A DNA stretch of 64,000 bases, taken from Azorinus chamasolen (Eukaryota; Mollusca; Bivalvia; Cardiida; Solecurtidae). The DNA is taken from contig OY755237.1 of NCBI GenBank assembly GCA_963576725.1, positions 67,763,472 to 67,827,471 of the forward strand, given 5' to 3'. Each line of letters begins with the position of its first letter. The stretch's first letter is position 1. Made by a program: the position numbers and the translations under genes. Below are positions 23,616-33,733 of this stretch, piece after piece. The notes under the pieces were generated by a model, which had not been told where the DNA came from, ran no database searches, and saw nothing but the letters and a program-made list of their open reading frames with translations.

Positions 23616-23764
23616 TCGGAGTCCATACTTATAAAGTTTTATAGTTGAGTCTGAGTTTGTTCTCAAGCTTTTGATTGGCCAGATGATTTAAGCCAAAGGC
23701 TCAAATCTAACCAATCAAAAACTTCAGAACGAACTCAGACTCAACTAAAAAGATTTATAAGCAT
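23616..23764. mobile_element. L1p palindrome nested in the Penelope-like arm
   Basis: Runs from GTCCATACTTATAAAG to TTATAAGCATG. The right Penelope-like arm has no equivalent at the mirrored position, so this is a later insertion. Confidence 0.75.
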
Positions 23765-23840
23765 GTCAAGGAAGAATTATTTACTTTCTATGGAATTATC
23801 GACTGTATCGCGCAGTCTTCTTCAGCATTGGGAGTATCAA

Positions 23841-24017
23841 TCAAGCGGTTTCACATGACGTAGTCAGGTCACGTGACACCAGAAGAGGCCCGTACACAGA
23901 TGGAAGCTCCAATCCCTTGTGCCGTTTGAGTGATGGCCTTCGTTGTTTTATGAATATCGCCTCCTTGACCCGCTTGATATGTAGGTCTTCAGAGGTTAAA
24001 ACTGGCGTTCTCAGGTT
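23841..24017 (-). pseudogene. C-terminal scrap of a Penelope-like GIY-YIG endonuclease
   Basis: The - strand frame reads SEDLHIKRVKEAIFIKQRRP, then KGLELPSVYGPLL, and stops at 23841-23843. In Penelope-like elements the GIY-YIG domain typically ends with a block of the type hIRRxKEAIxIRKxxPxLNRDxGxxLPxxYxxLL, and this matches from the E through the final LL. The GIY and YIG motifs and the reverse transcriptase are missing, and an in-frame TAA lies just upstream. Only about 55 codons survive, so no activity is expected. It lies between the inverted arms of the surrounding element, close to the usual position in such elements. The assignment rests on motif resemblance from memory. Confidence 0.65.
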
Positions 24018-24224
24018 TTATATAACCTGACTACGTCATGTAATACCGCTTGATCGATAATCCCAACGCTGAAGAAGATTGTGAGATACAGTCGAAATTT
24101 CCAAGGAAAGTAAGCGCATTCTTCTGAGTTATGAAATATTATACTCCAACTGACGATGTCAGATGAAGAGGACAATCTACACCATTGTAGTTACTGTCAT
24201 CTGTATCCAAACAGTTTGCATCAC

Positions 24225-24407
24225 AGGTGCTAGGCGAGTAAAATTTTCAGAAATACTACTGATAAACACCTTCAAATACGGTTTGACATCATACTTCTGA
24301 CAGCATTAAAAAAGTTTTGAAAACAAAATCCTGTCATAGTATGATGTATAAACATATTTGAATATGTTTATCAGTAGTATTGATGAAATGGTTACGCGCC
24401 TTGCACA
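24225..24407. repeat. Imperfect inverted repeat, about 80-bp arms
   Basis: AGAAATACTACTGATAAACA (left) is mirrored by TGTTTATCAGTAGTATTGAT (right), and GTTTGACATCATACTTCTGA by TCATAGTATGATGTATAAAC. The spacer is about 20 bp and A-rich. No other copy is seen in the window, and the central sequence is unlike the other MITEs. Confidence 0.75.
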
Positions 24408-24825
24408 TGTGGTGTGCATATGATGTCACAGACCAGTTTTCATAGCGCTGAAGATTGGTAAGCTTATTTCAGGTAACTTTTAATCACGCAGGCATAGAAT
24501 CATAAGAGCAGTCCTTTCTTACTACCAATTCCTATATTTCTCAACCAAATCCTATATTATAGCTACTCTTCAGAGTGATCTCTTTGAGACGATCACAATA
24601 CACGGTGTGGCTTACAAATGATGACCTTAGTATTTTCAGAATGCGTATCTCAATCTATGGCTCTAAAATATTCATGCATATCTGAAATACAGTTAAATCT
24701 AAATCTAATGGTAAATGCAAAACCATTGTCACTATACGCACGGTGGTCAAATCCATTATAACAATGTACATTTATATTCAACGGAGATGCCGAGTTACCC
24801 AGTGTCTCATCAGGGCCCATGCTTT

Positions 24826-24977
24826 TAGTTGAGTCTGAGATCGTTATCAAGCTTTTGATTGGTCAGATTTGAGCCTTTGGCTCAAATCTGACCAATCACA
24901 AGATTGAGAACTCAAATCTGACCAATCAAAAGCCTGAGAACGAAACTCAGACTCAACTAAAAGCTTTATAAGCATGG
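24826..24977. mobile_element. L1p palindrome
   Basis: TTTTAGTTGAGTCTGAGATC ... ACTCAGACTCAACTAAAAGC, apex TTTGAGCCTTTGGCTCAAA. The right arm carries an extra tandem ACTCAAATCTGACCAATCAA block. Confidence 0.85.
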
Positions 24978-25210
24978 ACCCAGGAATCAACTGAACTGCT
25001 TGGCTGTATTATTTTGCTGTGTCTTCGTTGTATACTCTTTAGATTGCTGAGCATCCATTAATTCAGTTTGCAAGTTTGGATCCACCTCAGCTGGTTTTAG
25101 ACTGTTTGCAATATAATTACGGATATACACAGCGTTTTTAGCGTACCGCACTTCCAATTACGTGGTAAAGTATTGCAAATGCAGCAAATATGATCGTTTC
25201 TATTTCACAG

Positions 25211-25333
25211 GTTACCATATCAAAAGTTGGTGGGTGGGGTATTCAGTATCAGCCGGAAGCATTTTCTCCAAGTGAACGGGTATTCAAATTTGTACTGGGG
25301 CTGGGGAGCTGAAGATGACGATATGGCATTAAG
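25211..25333 (+). CDS. Beta-1,4-galactosyltransferase-family enzyme, exon with WGWG-EDDD motif
   Basis: First of three visible coding exons of a GT7 Golgi glycosyltransferase, which transfers Gal or GalNAc from UDP-sugar to terminal GlcNAc. The acceptor is TTTCACAG|G and the donor AAG|GTAAGG. Length is 123 bp, the size I recall for the equivalent vertebrate exon. The translation starts LPYQKLVGGVFSIS and ends LYWGWGAEDDDMALR. WGWGxEDDD is the family's sugar-binding and catalytic motif (bovine Trp314, Glu317, Asp318). Aligning LPYQKLVGG with bovine LPYVQYFGG puts Leu at bovine Tyr289; Leu or Ile there is associated with UDP-GalNAc use, so a beta-1,4-GalNAc-transferase is quite possible. Upstream exons (cytoplasmic tail, membrane anchor, DVD metal-binding motif) were not found in 1-25210. 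Confidence 0.95.
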
Positions 25334-26634
25334 GTAAGGGAATGATGCAGTTTTCTTATATTCGCGCTGCCTCAAAGGAAAATTAAACATCAAAGCTTCA
25401 CAAATAGAAGGCTTCAAGAACATTCATCGCCGTGAAACACGTAGTGTTGTACAAGACTAAACAAAATGACACTCACTAGTTTCCTGACAATTGTATTATT
25501 CTTGGAATACGGTGAAGATCCAGAACATACGTCAATTTCGATACTAAGAATTGTCTGGATCTACATTGTTTGCAAACCTTAATTTTTGATTCCTAATTTT
25601 GCTGCTGTATAAGAAATCGTTAGAAATGTCAATATACGTTTTTGAAGTGAACGAATAAATTTGTAGATGCCATAGTTGTATGTTTCAAAAGCGTTCTTGT
25701 CGAAAGCTATTTGTCTTATCAGTTGATTCACGGCATTGGTACAATGCCCAGGATATTCATTAGTTATCAACACAAACATTTACTAGACGTGTAAGCGAAA
25801 CAGATAATATGCGTAAATTAACTTCTTCATTTCTTCACCAAACCCAATGTTGTGATCACTCCTTAGAATCGTCTTGAAGAAATTATCTTCTTTATTTTTT
25901 TAATATTTGTTTTTACTTCTGAAAATACTATACAGTAAACCCTCACTTATTTGCACACTTAACTCCATACATACGCATCTCTATGCTTTTGCAAAAAGAG
26001 TAGACCCAAATCAAATGGCTCATGTAGGAGCCGTCTGATCAGTCCCTGTCCTGTTTACTTATGGTATAATATAGACATCATTCTAGTCATGATGTCAGTA
26101 TTCATTACATGAATGTCCATGGAGTAAAAATGTTAAGTAAGTATAGTTATTTGTTTGCCAGACAGGTTGTAGCTTAATGCAGGGTAAGCGTCATGCAGAA
26201 TGCTCCTTTGACTTCCATTCTGCGTTCAGTAGCTAACTGCTTAATCCTTTACGTTACATAGACGCTTAATCAGGATCTGTGAGAGTCGTCTGATCAGGTT
26301 CAGTTCTGTTTGCTGTCAAAATAACATCGATCTATTTCTACAGTTTCTGCCACGGAACAATCCCTTGTTCACCATGCTATTATAAACGTTTACCTAATTA
26401 ATACATATTCAGTATTTATTTCTTACATGAATATTCATTGAGTTAAAATGTTCGCGATTCTTCTTTACTATAAATTCAAACAAGTATCGATATTTTAATA
26501 TAGTAGCGCCTTCCAGAAGGTCTTTCAAGCAGCTGATCAATATATACCTTATCCTTTGTATAATTATATAGATATATACGTCATCTCTATAAAAGTTACA
26601 GCGAATATGGATGTACACATTTATTTCCTTCCAG
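25334..26634 (+). other. Intron of the glycosyltransferase gene
   Basis: GTAAGG to TTCCTTCCAG, phase 2. Contains TTAA-1 cores at about 25960-26134 (GAGTAGACCCAAATCAAATG ... GTCCATGGAGTAAAA) and 26248-26453 (an almost coreless copy), plus V1 and TA-type scraps. No alternative exon seen. Confidence 0.85.
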
Positions 26635-26736
26635 GTTGAGAGAAGTTGGGCTTTCTATAACCCGTCCACCTCCGAATGTTGCCAGGTACAGAATGATAAA
26701 ACATAGTGACCGAGAAAAGATACCTTATCAGTGGAC
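26635..26736 (+). CDS. Beta-1,4-galactosyltransferase-family enzyme, metal-binding His exon
   Basis: 102 bp, continuing the frame (AG|G = Arg). The translation is RLREVGLSITRPPPNVARYR, then MIKHSDREKIPYQW. It aligns with the family block RxxxxGxxIxRPxxxxGRxxMIRHxRD. His in MIKH corresponds to bovine His347, a Mn2+ ligand, and the preceding Met matches Met344. The usual RHxRDxxNExNP region is shortened and altered to KHSDREKIP, one codon shorter than the vertebrate exon as I recall it. The acceptor is TTCCTTCCAG and the donor GTAAGT. Confidence 0.95.
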
Positions 26737-26809
26737 GTAAGTTTAATTTGAACACCACTCAGGCAAATAGAAAAGAAAAGACATCGGCATTTAAATTTGC
26801 AAACATTAC

Positions 26810-27046
26810 TTAACCTGTTCCTTCTTATAAACGCCTTTTCAGGCATTTGCAAACAGAGTAGACCCAGATCAGATGACTCCTGTAGGAGCCGTCTGTCCTG
26901 TTTGCTGATTCAATTTGATAAATCTGTTTCTGTAGTTTCTAAAATGGCAACAATATTCCATGTTAAATTTAAGTATAACTATTTTGTTCATTAAAATTAA
27001 GTAGGTATTAGCATTTGGTCTGAACATGGAGCAGGGAAAGGGTTAA
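26810..27046 (+). mobile_element. TTAA-1 MITE, ACGCATTTGC subtype
   Basis: TTAACCTGTTCCTTCTTATA to GAGCAGGGAAAGGGTTAA, core GTAGACCCAGATCAGATGAC with CTCCTGTAGGAG apex. Lies in the last intron. Confidence 0.85.
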
Positions 27047-27165
27047 AATGATAGTCTCTACTTGCAAATCATTTTAAAAATGCCTTAACCGTGCACACAT
27101 CCTTTGTTTCAATACTGTAACACGTTTATGTTTTTAATATCGAAGACCCGATGTTATTCGCCAAC
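27046..27165 (+). repeat. Fragment of the 1-kb repeat, third copy
   Basis: AAATGATAGTCTCTACTTGC and AATATCGAAGACCCGATGTT match the right part of 1088-2095 and 14966-15985 with more divergence and an internal deletion. Confidence 0.7.
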
Positions 27166-27418
27166 GCATTAATGTATTTTTGGGGTTGCGGTTTTGGTTT
27201 CAATCAATTGTTCGAATGTTCAAAATGTTCAAAAGCATGTTGTACAACAATAATTATAATATGTATCGAAGAAAACGGTTTATCATGTATCATTATATCG
27301 ATTGTATATCGATACGAGTTCATATATACTGACAATCTGCACAAGATTAAGTGAACATAGCCATCGCAATGTTTTATAGTTTTATTGAAAGTATGCGGTT
27401 ATTGTTGAGAGTATCACT

Positions 27419-27620
27419 TTAACCCTTTACTCCATAAATATGCATTTCTACGCCTTTGCAAACAGAGCAGACCTAGATCAGACGGCTCCTTTAGGAGTCG
27501 TCTGATCAGGGTCTGCTCTGTTTTCTTAAGAAATAATATAGATATGATATTCTACAGTTTCTACTATGGTAAAACAATTATTGTGTCAATAGTGCCATTA
27601 TAAAAATATTCTAATTGTAT
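27419..27620 (+). mobile_element. TTAA-1 MITE, right end truncated
   Basis: TTAACCCTTTACTCCATAAA start; intact palindrome GATCAGACGGCTCC / GGAGTCGTCTGATCAGG. The tail fades after ATAAAAATATTCTAATTG. Confidence 0.8.
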
Positions 27621-28261
27621 TGTATTGTACTCTTTAATTTTTGCCTCGGCCACAGATGGTCTGGCAGAATCTTGCACTTTATCATTATAATTCGAGTGGT
27701 AATACTATTTTAGCATGCTTATGCCATTCATGAATATAGTTAATCGAGTATTATTGCAGCATCATAGTCCCATATATGCCTTTAATTATTTCGTGTTATA
27801 AAATAGTATCTGCTTATACATTGATATGTCGTAATATTTCCCGTCGCTTTTCGCTGGTCGATAACCCAATGAAAAATGTTTTTATTTTCACTCATATATC
27901 ATTGGCACTGGGACCCAGGAAAGGGCAATTTTGAAACAAATTTTGTCAGCTAATTTATTTGTCTGTCAAATGTCTGCAAGAAAGTGACCGTTTAATAGGA
28001 CAGCGTTTATAGGGGTTTTGCAGCTAGCAAAATTTGGCTATTTAATGTTACTGTACATATTGAGCGCAATTCTGCTGTTACTACAATCTATATGGCGAAC
28101 CAGTGATTGCATTTGCAAATAGTTTGGATCCAGATGAGACAACAAGTAGCTTGACGTCTCGTCAGGATCCAACATGTTTGACATTCGGACAGTTGATTCT
28201 CAAAAACTTGAATGATTTGCAATTTATTATTATTTGGTTGATATCGGCAAGATGATGTTTA

Positions 28262-28470
28262 ATAACCCTTATTCCATAAATACGCCATTTTATGCCTTTG
28301 CACCAGATTTGAACCAGATCAGACGACTCATGAAATAATATAGTTATGATTCTACAGTTTCTGTCATGGCCAAACTTACTCGTGTTCATATCCCATTATC
28401 AATTTTTTTTTGTAATAATATTAATGCCGTCATAATTTCTTACACGAATATTCATGGGGTAAAGTGTTAA
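28262..28470 (+). mobile_element. TTAA-1 MITE, core deleted
   Basis: Left CCCTTATTCCATAAATACGC and right ATATTCATGGGGTAAAGTGTTAA are present, but only half of the palindrome remains (GATTTGAACCAGATCAGACG). It ends about 70 bp upstream of the final exon. Confidence 0.75.
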
Positions 28471-28540
28471 GTATCAAGTGTTTGGTACTTATATCAAGTT
28501 GATGATCAGCCAATGACTTGCATTTCCTTCCTATTTTCAG

Positions 28541-28691
28541 ATATTATCTACTGAGGACTTTGCGCAAACGTTTCAGGAAAGACGGATTAAACAGCTTGTC
28601 ATATAAAACCATGGCAATTACTGACCATGGAACCTACACGCACATGCTGGTTGATGTCGGAGAGGCGCCAAAGAAACTAATGAAACTGTGA
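28541..28691 (+). CDS. Beta-1,4-galactosyltransferase-family enzyme, terminal exon
   Basis: The acceptor is CCTATTTTCAG|A; AC|A gives Thr in frame, and the exon ends at TGA (28689-28691). The 49 residues include KDGLNSLSYK, matching the family's C-terminal DGLNSLxY block, then THMLVDVGEAPKKLMKL. This closes the lumenal catalytic domain. A long basic stretch (RTLRKRFRKDG) precedes the motif. All three exons together give 125 codons, roughly the last third of a typical 350-400-residue enzyme. No AATAAA is evident directly downstream; a TA-A MITE begins about 120 bp after the stop and may lie in the 3' UTR. Confidence 0.95.
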
Positions 28692-28814
28692 TATTACATG
28701 TTCCGACCCGATGGCCATGTGAATAAGGCTGATAAGCCATCAGTTTTCTTTACCTCATGAACAATCATCCAATAATCCATGACGTACTGACTATTTATTT
28801 GCTAACTTATTTGC

Positions 28815-29012
28815 TAACCTCTCTATAACGACCACAAATTACATCAACTATTTTGTGTAAAAGGCAGGTGGTTGCTTAAAGCAAGGTGAAAGTAAAACAT
28901 AACGCTCCTATAGGAGCGTTCTGTTTTACTTTCATCTTGCTTTGAGCAGCCACCTGCCTTAATTACCAACTAATTAACCCAACTGAGTGGCCGTTATAGA
29001 GAGGTTTTACTG
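28815..29012. mobile_element. TA-A palindromic MITE downstream of the glycosyltransferase
   Basis: Arms GCTTAAAGCAAGGTGAAAGT and apex CGCTCCTATAGGAGCG intact; right end GAGAGGTTTTACTG-TA. The first few terminal bases at the left are lost (GCTAACCTCTCTATAACG). Confidence 0.88.
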
Positions 29013-29373
29013 TATACATTTACCATGGCACGTATTCACTATGACTGAAATTACAGAATACGATCTAACACATGCTGTAGATAAACAAAGCAGACGATGA
29101 TCTGGACCTTCTGTGTTTGCTTATGCGTCTACAGGAGACTTATGAAGCAATGATACAACCTATATCAAACTGAAAAACTATGTCAACTCAAAGTGATGTA
29201 TTTGAAGCGTTATTTCGACTCAATTACTTCATTTTAGAAAGTAGTGATCTAGCGGGATACAACTTCAATTCTGATGAGACTCCAAAGAAAGTCTGCGTCT
29301 CAAAACTAACCAAGTGACGCTTACAAAATAACGTAACATTTCAACTGTTTGTGTGCATTCCTTGTGCTAAGAG

Positions 29374-29626
29374 TTAATTATTTACTCCATAAATACGCTT
29401 TTCTACGCCTTTGCAAACAAAGTAGACCAAAATCAGACGACTTTTATAGGAGCCATCTGACCAGGATCTGCTCTGTTTGCTTATGAGCTATTAGTGATAT
29501 AAATCTACCGATACTGTAAGGATAAAAATCCTTTTTTCATACAGCCATTATAAAAACAAACAGTTAATTAACATTCACGACGTCAATATGTCTTACATAG
29601 ATCTGTATTCATGGAGTAAAATATTA
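29374..29626 (+). mobile_element. TTAA-1 MITE
   Basis: TTAATTATTTACTCCATAAA, core AAAGTAGACCAAAATCAGAC, tail TGTATTCATGGAGTAAAATA-TTAA. Confidence 0.8.
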
Positions 29627-29960
29627 ACTCTTTTATTAGCACTGGCGCCAGAAAGTGACTAATAGGGCAGATGTGGTGGGATATTCTGTGATTATCTTTG
29701 TACATTGTTTGGATACAGATGAGAGCAGCGTACATCCTCAAATTGTTTGACGATCTGCTTTTGCTCTTAAAATGAAATTCTAGGAAAATCCACTCTGTAA
29801 CTCAAAGCAAGTGACAGTGTTTGCAGACAATGATATAGAAGATAACTGTGCGACATGAGTCGTAGAAAACAACATTTGCACTTCATTATTCTACCATTTG
29901 TATATTGAGGATTTTAACCTATACGGCACACTACTTTCGTGATAACGTTTGCACACGGGC

Positions 29961-30928
29961 ACACAGCCTGTATCCAGATAAGACGCAACGTAACTTAACG
30001 TCTCACACAGCCTATATCCAGATAAGACGCAGCGTAACTTAACGTCTCACACAGCCTGTATCCAGATAAGACGCAACGTAACTTAACGTCTCACACAGCC
30101 TATATCCAGATGAGACGCAGCGTAACTTAACGTCTCACACAGCCTGTATCCAGATAAGACGCAACGTAACTTAACGTCTCACACAGCCTGTATCCAGATA
30201 AGACGCAGCGTAACTTAACGTCTCACACAGCCTGTATCCAGATAAGACGCAACGTAACTTAACGTCTCACACAACCTATATCCAGATGAGACGCAACGTA
30301 ACTTAACGTCTCACACAGCCTGTATCCAGATAAGACGCAACGTAACTTAACGTCTCACACAGCTTGTATCCAGATAAGACGCAACGTAACTTAACGTCTC
30401 ACACAGCCTTTATCCAGATAAGACGCAGCGTAACTTAACGTCTCACACAGCCTATATCCAGATGAGAAGCAGCATAACTTAACGTCTCACACAGCCTGTA
30501 TCCAGACAAGACGCAACGTAACTTAACGTCTCACACAGCCTGTGTCCAGATAAGACGCAGCGTAACTTAACGTCTCACACAGCCTGTATCCAGATAAGAC
30601 GCAGCGTAACTTAACGTCTCACACAGCCTATATCCAGATAAGACGCAGCGTAACTTAACGTCTCACACAGCCTATATCCAGATGAGACGCAACGTAACTT
30701 AACGTCTCACACAGCCTATATCCAGATAAGACGCAACGTAACTTAACGTCTCACACAGCCTATATCCAGATGAGACGCAGCGTAACTTAACGTCTCACAC
30801 AGCCTATATCCAGATGAGACGCAGCGTAACTTAACGTCTTACACAGCCTATATCCAGATAAGACGCAGCGTAACTTAACGTCTCACACAGCCTATATCCA
30901 GATGAGATGCAGCGTAACTTAACGTCTC
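29961..30928 (+). repeat. 44-bp satellite, 22 units, derived from a TTAA-3 core
   Basis: 968 bp = 22 x 44. Unit: ACACAGCCTGTATCCAGATA + AGACGCAACGTAACTTAACG + TCTC. Each unit contains the mirrored pair GACG / CGTC, and the last unit runs straight into CACCTGGATCCAAACTGTCT, the right arm of a TTAA-3 palindrome; the left flank GATAACGTTTGCACA matches its left arm. Variants (CAACG/CAGCG, TGTATCC/TATATCC, GATAAG/GATGAG) are mixed along the array. Confidence 0.95.
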
Positions 30929-31355
30929 ACCTGGATCCAAACTGTCTGACCAACCTGATACTTTTTAAATAATCACATGGAAGCAAAATGTACTTTAAGA
31001 CATGTAGCAGACGACAGTACCTTAGAGTGCAGAATATTTCAAATATTTGTCATCATAAAATAAATAGTGCGGAAGGCTTCGTGTATATTTTTTTGTGATA
31101 TTACGACATGTTCCCAAAGATACCTACCTACTGTAACACGTTTTATTAGATCGTTTGTCTATTTGAAAGCAAGTGTGTATAATACTGACCTAGATTTACA
31201 CAGTTATCAAATGCAAGTACAATCCCGAATCTTTTACCGTATTCAAAGGGTACATTTAGGAGGCTGACTTGATACAATAGTGCCTTACTTATTTTTCTAT
31301 AAATTTTCAATTTTTATGAGACGCCAATGAGATCAGTCATTAGGACAACACTATA

Positions 31356-31534
31356 CAGCAGAACCTGTCTTAAGCGACCAACGAAATTAGGTCTAATTAG
31401 TCTAAGTTAAAAGTAATGCGGAAATCTACAATAAGAGCTTTCTGCATTACTTTTGTCCTGCATTAAGCAACCGCCTGCTTTTTAACAATCCTATGTTTAT
31501 TAAATGAATGGCCAAATTGAGACGGTTTCCACTG
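31356..31534. mobile_element. TA-B palindromic MITE, left arm shortened
   Basis: CAGCAGAACCTGTCTTAAGC left, GAGACGGTTTCCACTG right; right inner arm CTTTTGTCCTGCATTAAGCA is intact. Confidence 0.72.
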
Positions 31535-32511
31535 TAAACAATTAGAACACCCCCACCCCACCACTCAAAGTGAACGAAAGGTCGAATTAACTATTTCACT
31601 GTCAATGACGTCACCTATAAAACAGTCTAGATCCAGATGAGACGCCGGTTATTTCGACCTCTGATCTGTTCATTCAAACTGTTTGTTATTTTGAGTGTGT
31701 TGGAATATTTAAAATTAGAAATCGAAATGGACGCCACTATTGTAGACGACAATTTTTGGCAGCGAAAGGGGTTTGAATAAGACGAGAACAGACTTTTAAT
31801 ATGTACAATCCGCAGCCAAAAGGCACCGGGAGCTCAATTAACGCCAGCACTATAACATATGTTAGTATCAAGCAAGGTAGATCCAGACCGTTTCGCTATA
31901 AAAGCCAGCGGTTTTAGCCGTACTTGACATTCCCAACGCGAAATAACTATATTGTGGCGTCTACTGATTCGTCATGGGAGTATTTTTTTTATTACCTCTA
32001 TCAATCTACAAACGGTGCGTGAAGACTGACTATTATGAATCAGAACAGTGTATCCCACACGGGAAGCTAGTAATAACAATCCAATTTACTAGCCAATTAT
32101 GTCTTGTTTACAACCGTGGTATTTGTTAGAATGGTTAACTCTTTAGATGCAAAATAAGTTCCATCTGTATACATTATCCGTTTCTGTGTGGACTTTTAAT
32201 TTCATATCAAAACATAAATGAAGGGTCAAACTGTTTGGTTCCTGGTGAGACGCCAAGTGTTCCTGGTGAGACGCCGAGTAACTCGGAGTCTCATCTGAAT
32301 CCAAACTGTTTGCAAAGGTAATCACAAATTCGCCCATTGAGAGTCTCGTCGGCAGTGAAAGAGAACATTGTCTCATTTTTCAACATGTTTAACCTCTTTT
32401 AAATGAGTTGGTATCCCGAAATAGCTCAAATTCCAAACATGTCAGTGGTACTCCGTCCCTTACATAGATGGGATCAACTTAATCAAAACATGATAAATGA
32501 CTTGCAAAATC
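31535..32511. other. Intergenic with TTAA-3 cores
   Basis: No gene seen. TTAA-3 palindrome pieces at 31625-31690 and 32225-32320 (the latter with a tandemly repeated GGTGAGACGCC block). A 77-codon - frame over the second is a repeat artefact. Confidence 0.55.
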
Positions 32512-32735
32512 ACTTCCAAATATGGCGTTCCATCTTGTCTTTTGTTTTCGATTTAAGTTTGACTGAGATTTGGTTTAACAGCGCTGCTAATATATTGTCG
32601 TAAAGAGTACGCAAAGAACAATTCTGTGAAGGTCGTGTATGTATGTGTGAGCGCGCATTTCATTTATGATTCTGGAGTTACTGTGGACTTTCGTGTGTCA
32701 TTTTCTAGCTTCCTGTCCTGTCTGACTTGTGTCCT
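32512..32735. repeat. Dispersed repeat, copy 2
   Basis: Matches 16605-16810 (AACAGCGCTGCTAATAT, GTGAAGGTCGTGTATG, GTTACTGTGGACTTTCG). Overlapping frames are not conserved with copy 1. Confidence 0.6.
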
Positions 32736-33040
32736 ATTTTCCACCATAACACCGGACTAGCTTTCGGGCATGCAACATGTAAAAAAGTAGAGACCATCAG
32801 TGGTTAAATGGTACAGTCAATTTGATCTGGGTCTGCTTTGTGTGCAAAGGCGTAGAAAAGGCGTATTAATGGAGTAAATGGATAATTATTAAAAGTATTC
32901 CAAACCGCGTCTCGTCAGCAAAGCAGTAAACCCTTCCGAATTGAGATATAAATTCAAATAATGTTTTAACTATCATGAAAAAATATTACATTTTGAATCT
33001 AAAACAAAATGATGAAACCTAGATATGATGTACATTATTA

Positions 33041-33645
33041 GTTATACAGTTCTTTCCCAGGGTACATGACGATTTATTCCCGGCTGAGGAAAATCATGTT
33101 GCCCGAGCCGTTAGGCGAGGGTTACATGATTTTACCAGCCGGGAATAAATCGTCATGTACCCTGGGAAAGAACTGTATAACGAATTTATTATACTGCAAA
33201 GTTCTACGGTTCGGATAATTTATATAAATCCATTTTGGCATATTTAATCACTAAACACGAGAATTCCCCCAATAGCGCCCCAATACATTATTTCTAACCG
33301 AAGGTATCCGAAGTGGTGTGCGTATTGTATTTCATCGGCGTTCGTGTTATAATAGATGGATTGACGATATAATAACTCCTCTAAAAACTGTTTTATTGGT
33401 CATTTCAAACCAAAAGTGTTTTTTAATTCATTTCTGCATTTTTTTCTTTACGTATCAATAGTTATCTATTATGAATTTTGCTACTGTTTAGCCGAATCGA
33501 GAAGTCGGTCATTTGGTTTCTGATCATCATATGTGGGGCCTGCCATGGGGAATTTCCATGTACCCTGTCAGCTCACAGGGTACATGGACTCATGTACACG
33601 GCTAGTTAACCAATCAGAAGTGAGGATTTTACTTTGCAGTATAAT
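33041..33645. mobile_element. Hairpin-headed element H-1 with CGAG/CGAG apex
   Basis: 33041-33181 is a 141-bp hairpin whose arms (GTTATACAGTTCTTTCCCAG ...) pair to the apex GCCCGAGCC-gtta-GGCGAGGG. CGAG lies opposite CGAG, so each fold has two G-A mismatches in tandem. Directly after the hairpin comes TTATTATACTGCAAAG (33187-33202), which is repeated inverted as CTTTGCAGTATAATAA about 430 bp on, with an unrelated body between and a further CATGTACCCTG..CAGGGTACATG pair near 33560. AACCAATCAG lies near the right end. Arms do not match the other two loci; only the apex design does. Confidence 0.6.
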
Positions 33646-33733
33646 AAGTATCTATCGACAAGGATCATCGACAGAAACGGGAAGAAGAAGAAAATTGTTT
33701 ACAATCGTTCACAGGAACGGCACAATGTTTATA

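Larger units (their letters stand above)
23594..24149. mobile_element. Penelope-like element fragment with inverted arms
   Basis: Terminal inverted repeats TTGGAGTATAATATTTC (23594-23610 and 24133-24149) lead into long arms: TCTTCTTCAGCATTGGGAGT ... TACGTAGTCAGGT-type sequence on the left is mirrored on the right (for example TACGTCATGTAATACCGCTT). Between the arms is a coding scrap of a GIY-YIG-type C-terminus on the - strand. Penelope-like elements carry such repeats around RT plus GIY-YIG; here RT is absent. An L1p MITE is nested in the left arm (23616-23764). Confidence 0.7.
26737..28540 (+). other. Last intron of the glycosyltransferase gene
   Basis: GTAAGT to CCTATTTTCAG, phase 2. Holds TTAA-1 copies (26810-27046, 27419-27620, 28262-28470), a piece of the 1-kb repeat (27046-27165) and a TTAA-3 core (28110-28185). 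Confidence 0.85.

Noticed and set aside
1..25210. Upstream exons of the glycosyltransferase (DVD metal-binding exon, membrane anchor)
   Set aside because: I scanned for DVD-encoding GATGTNGAY/GACGTNGAY patterns and PRHMS-like codons and found none in context; the exons probably lie outside the window.
29961..30928. CRISPR-like array
   Set aside because: Units are contiguous with no unique spacers, the context is eukaryotic, and the flanks belong to a transposon palindrome.
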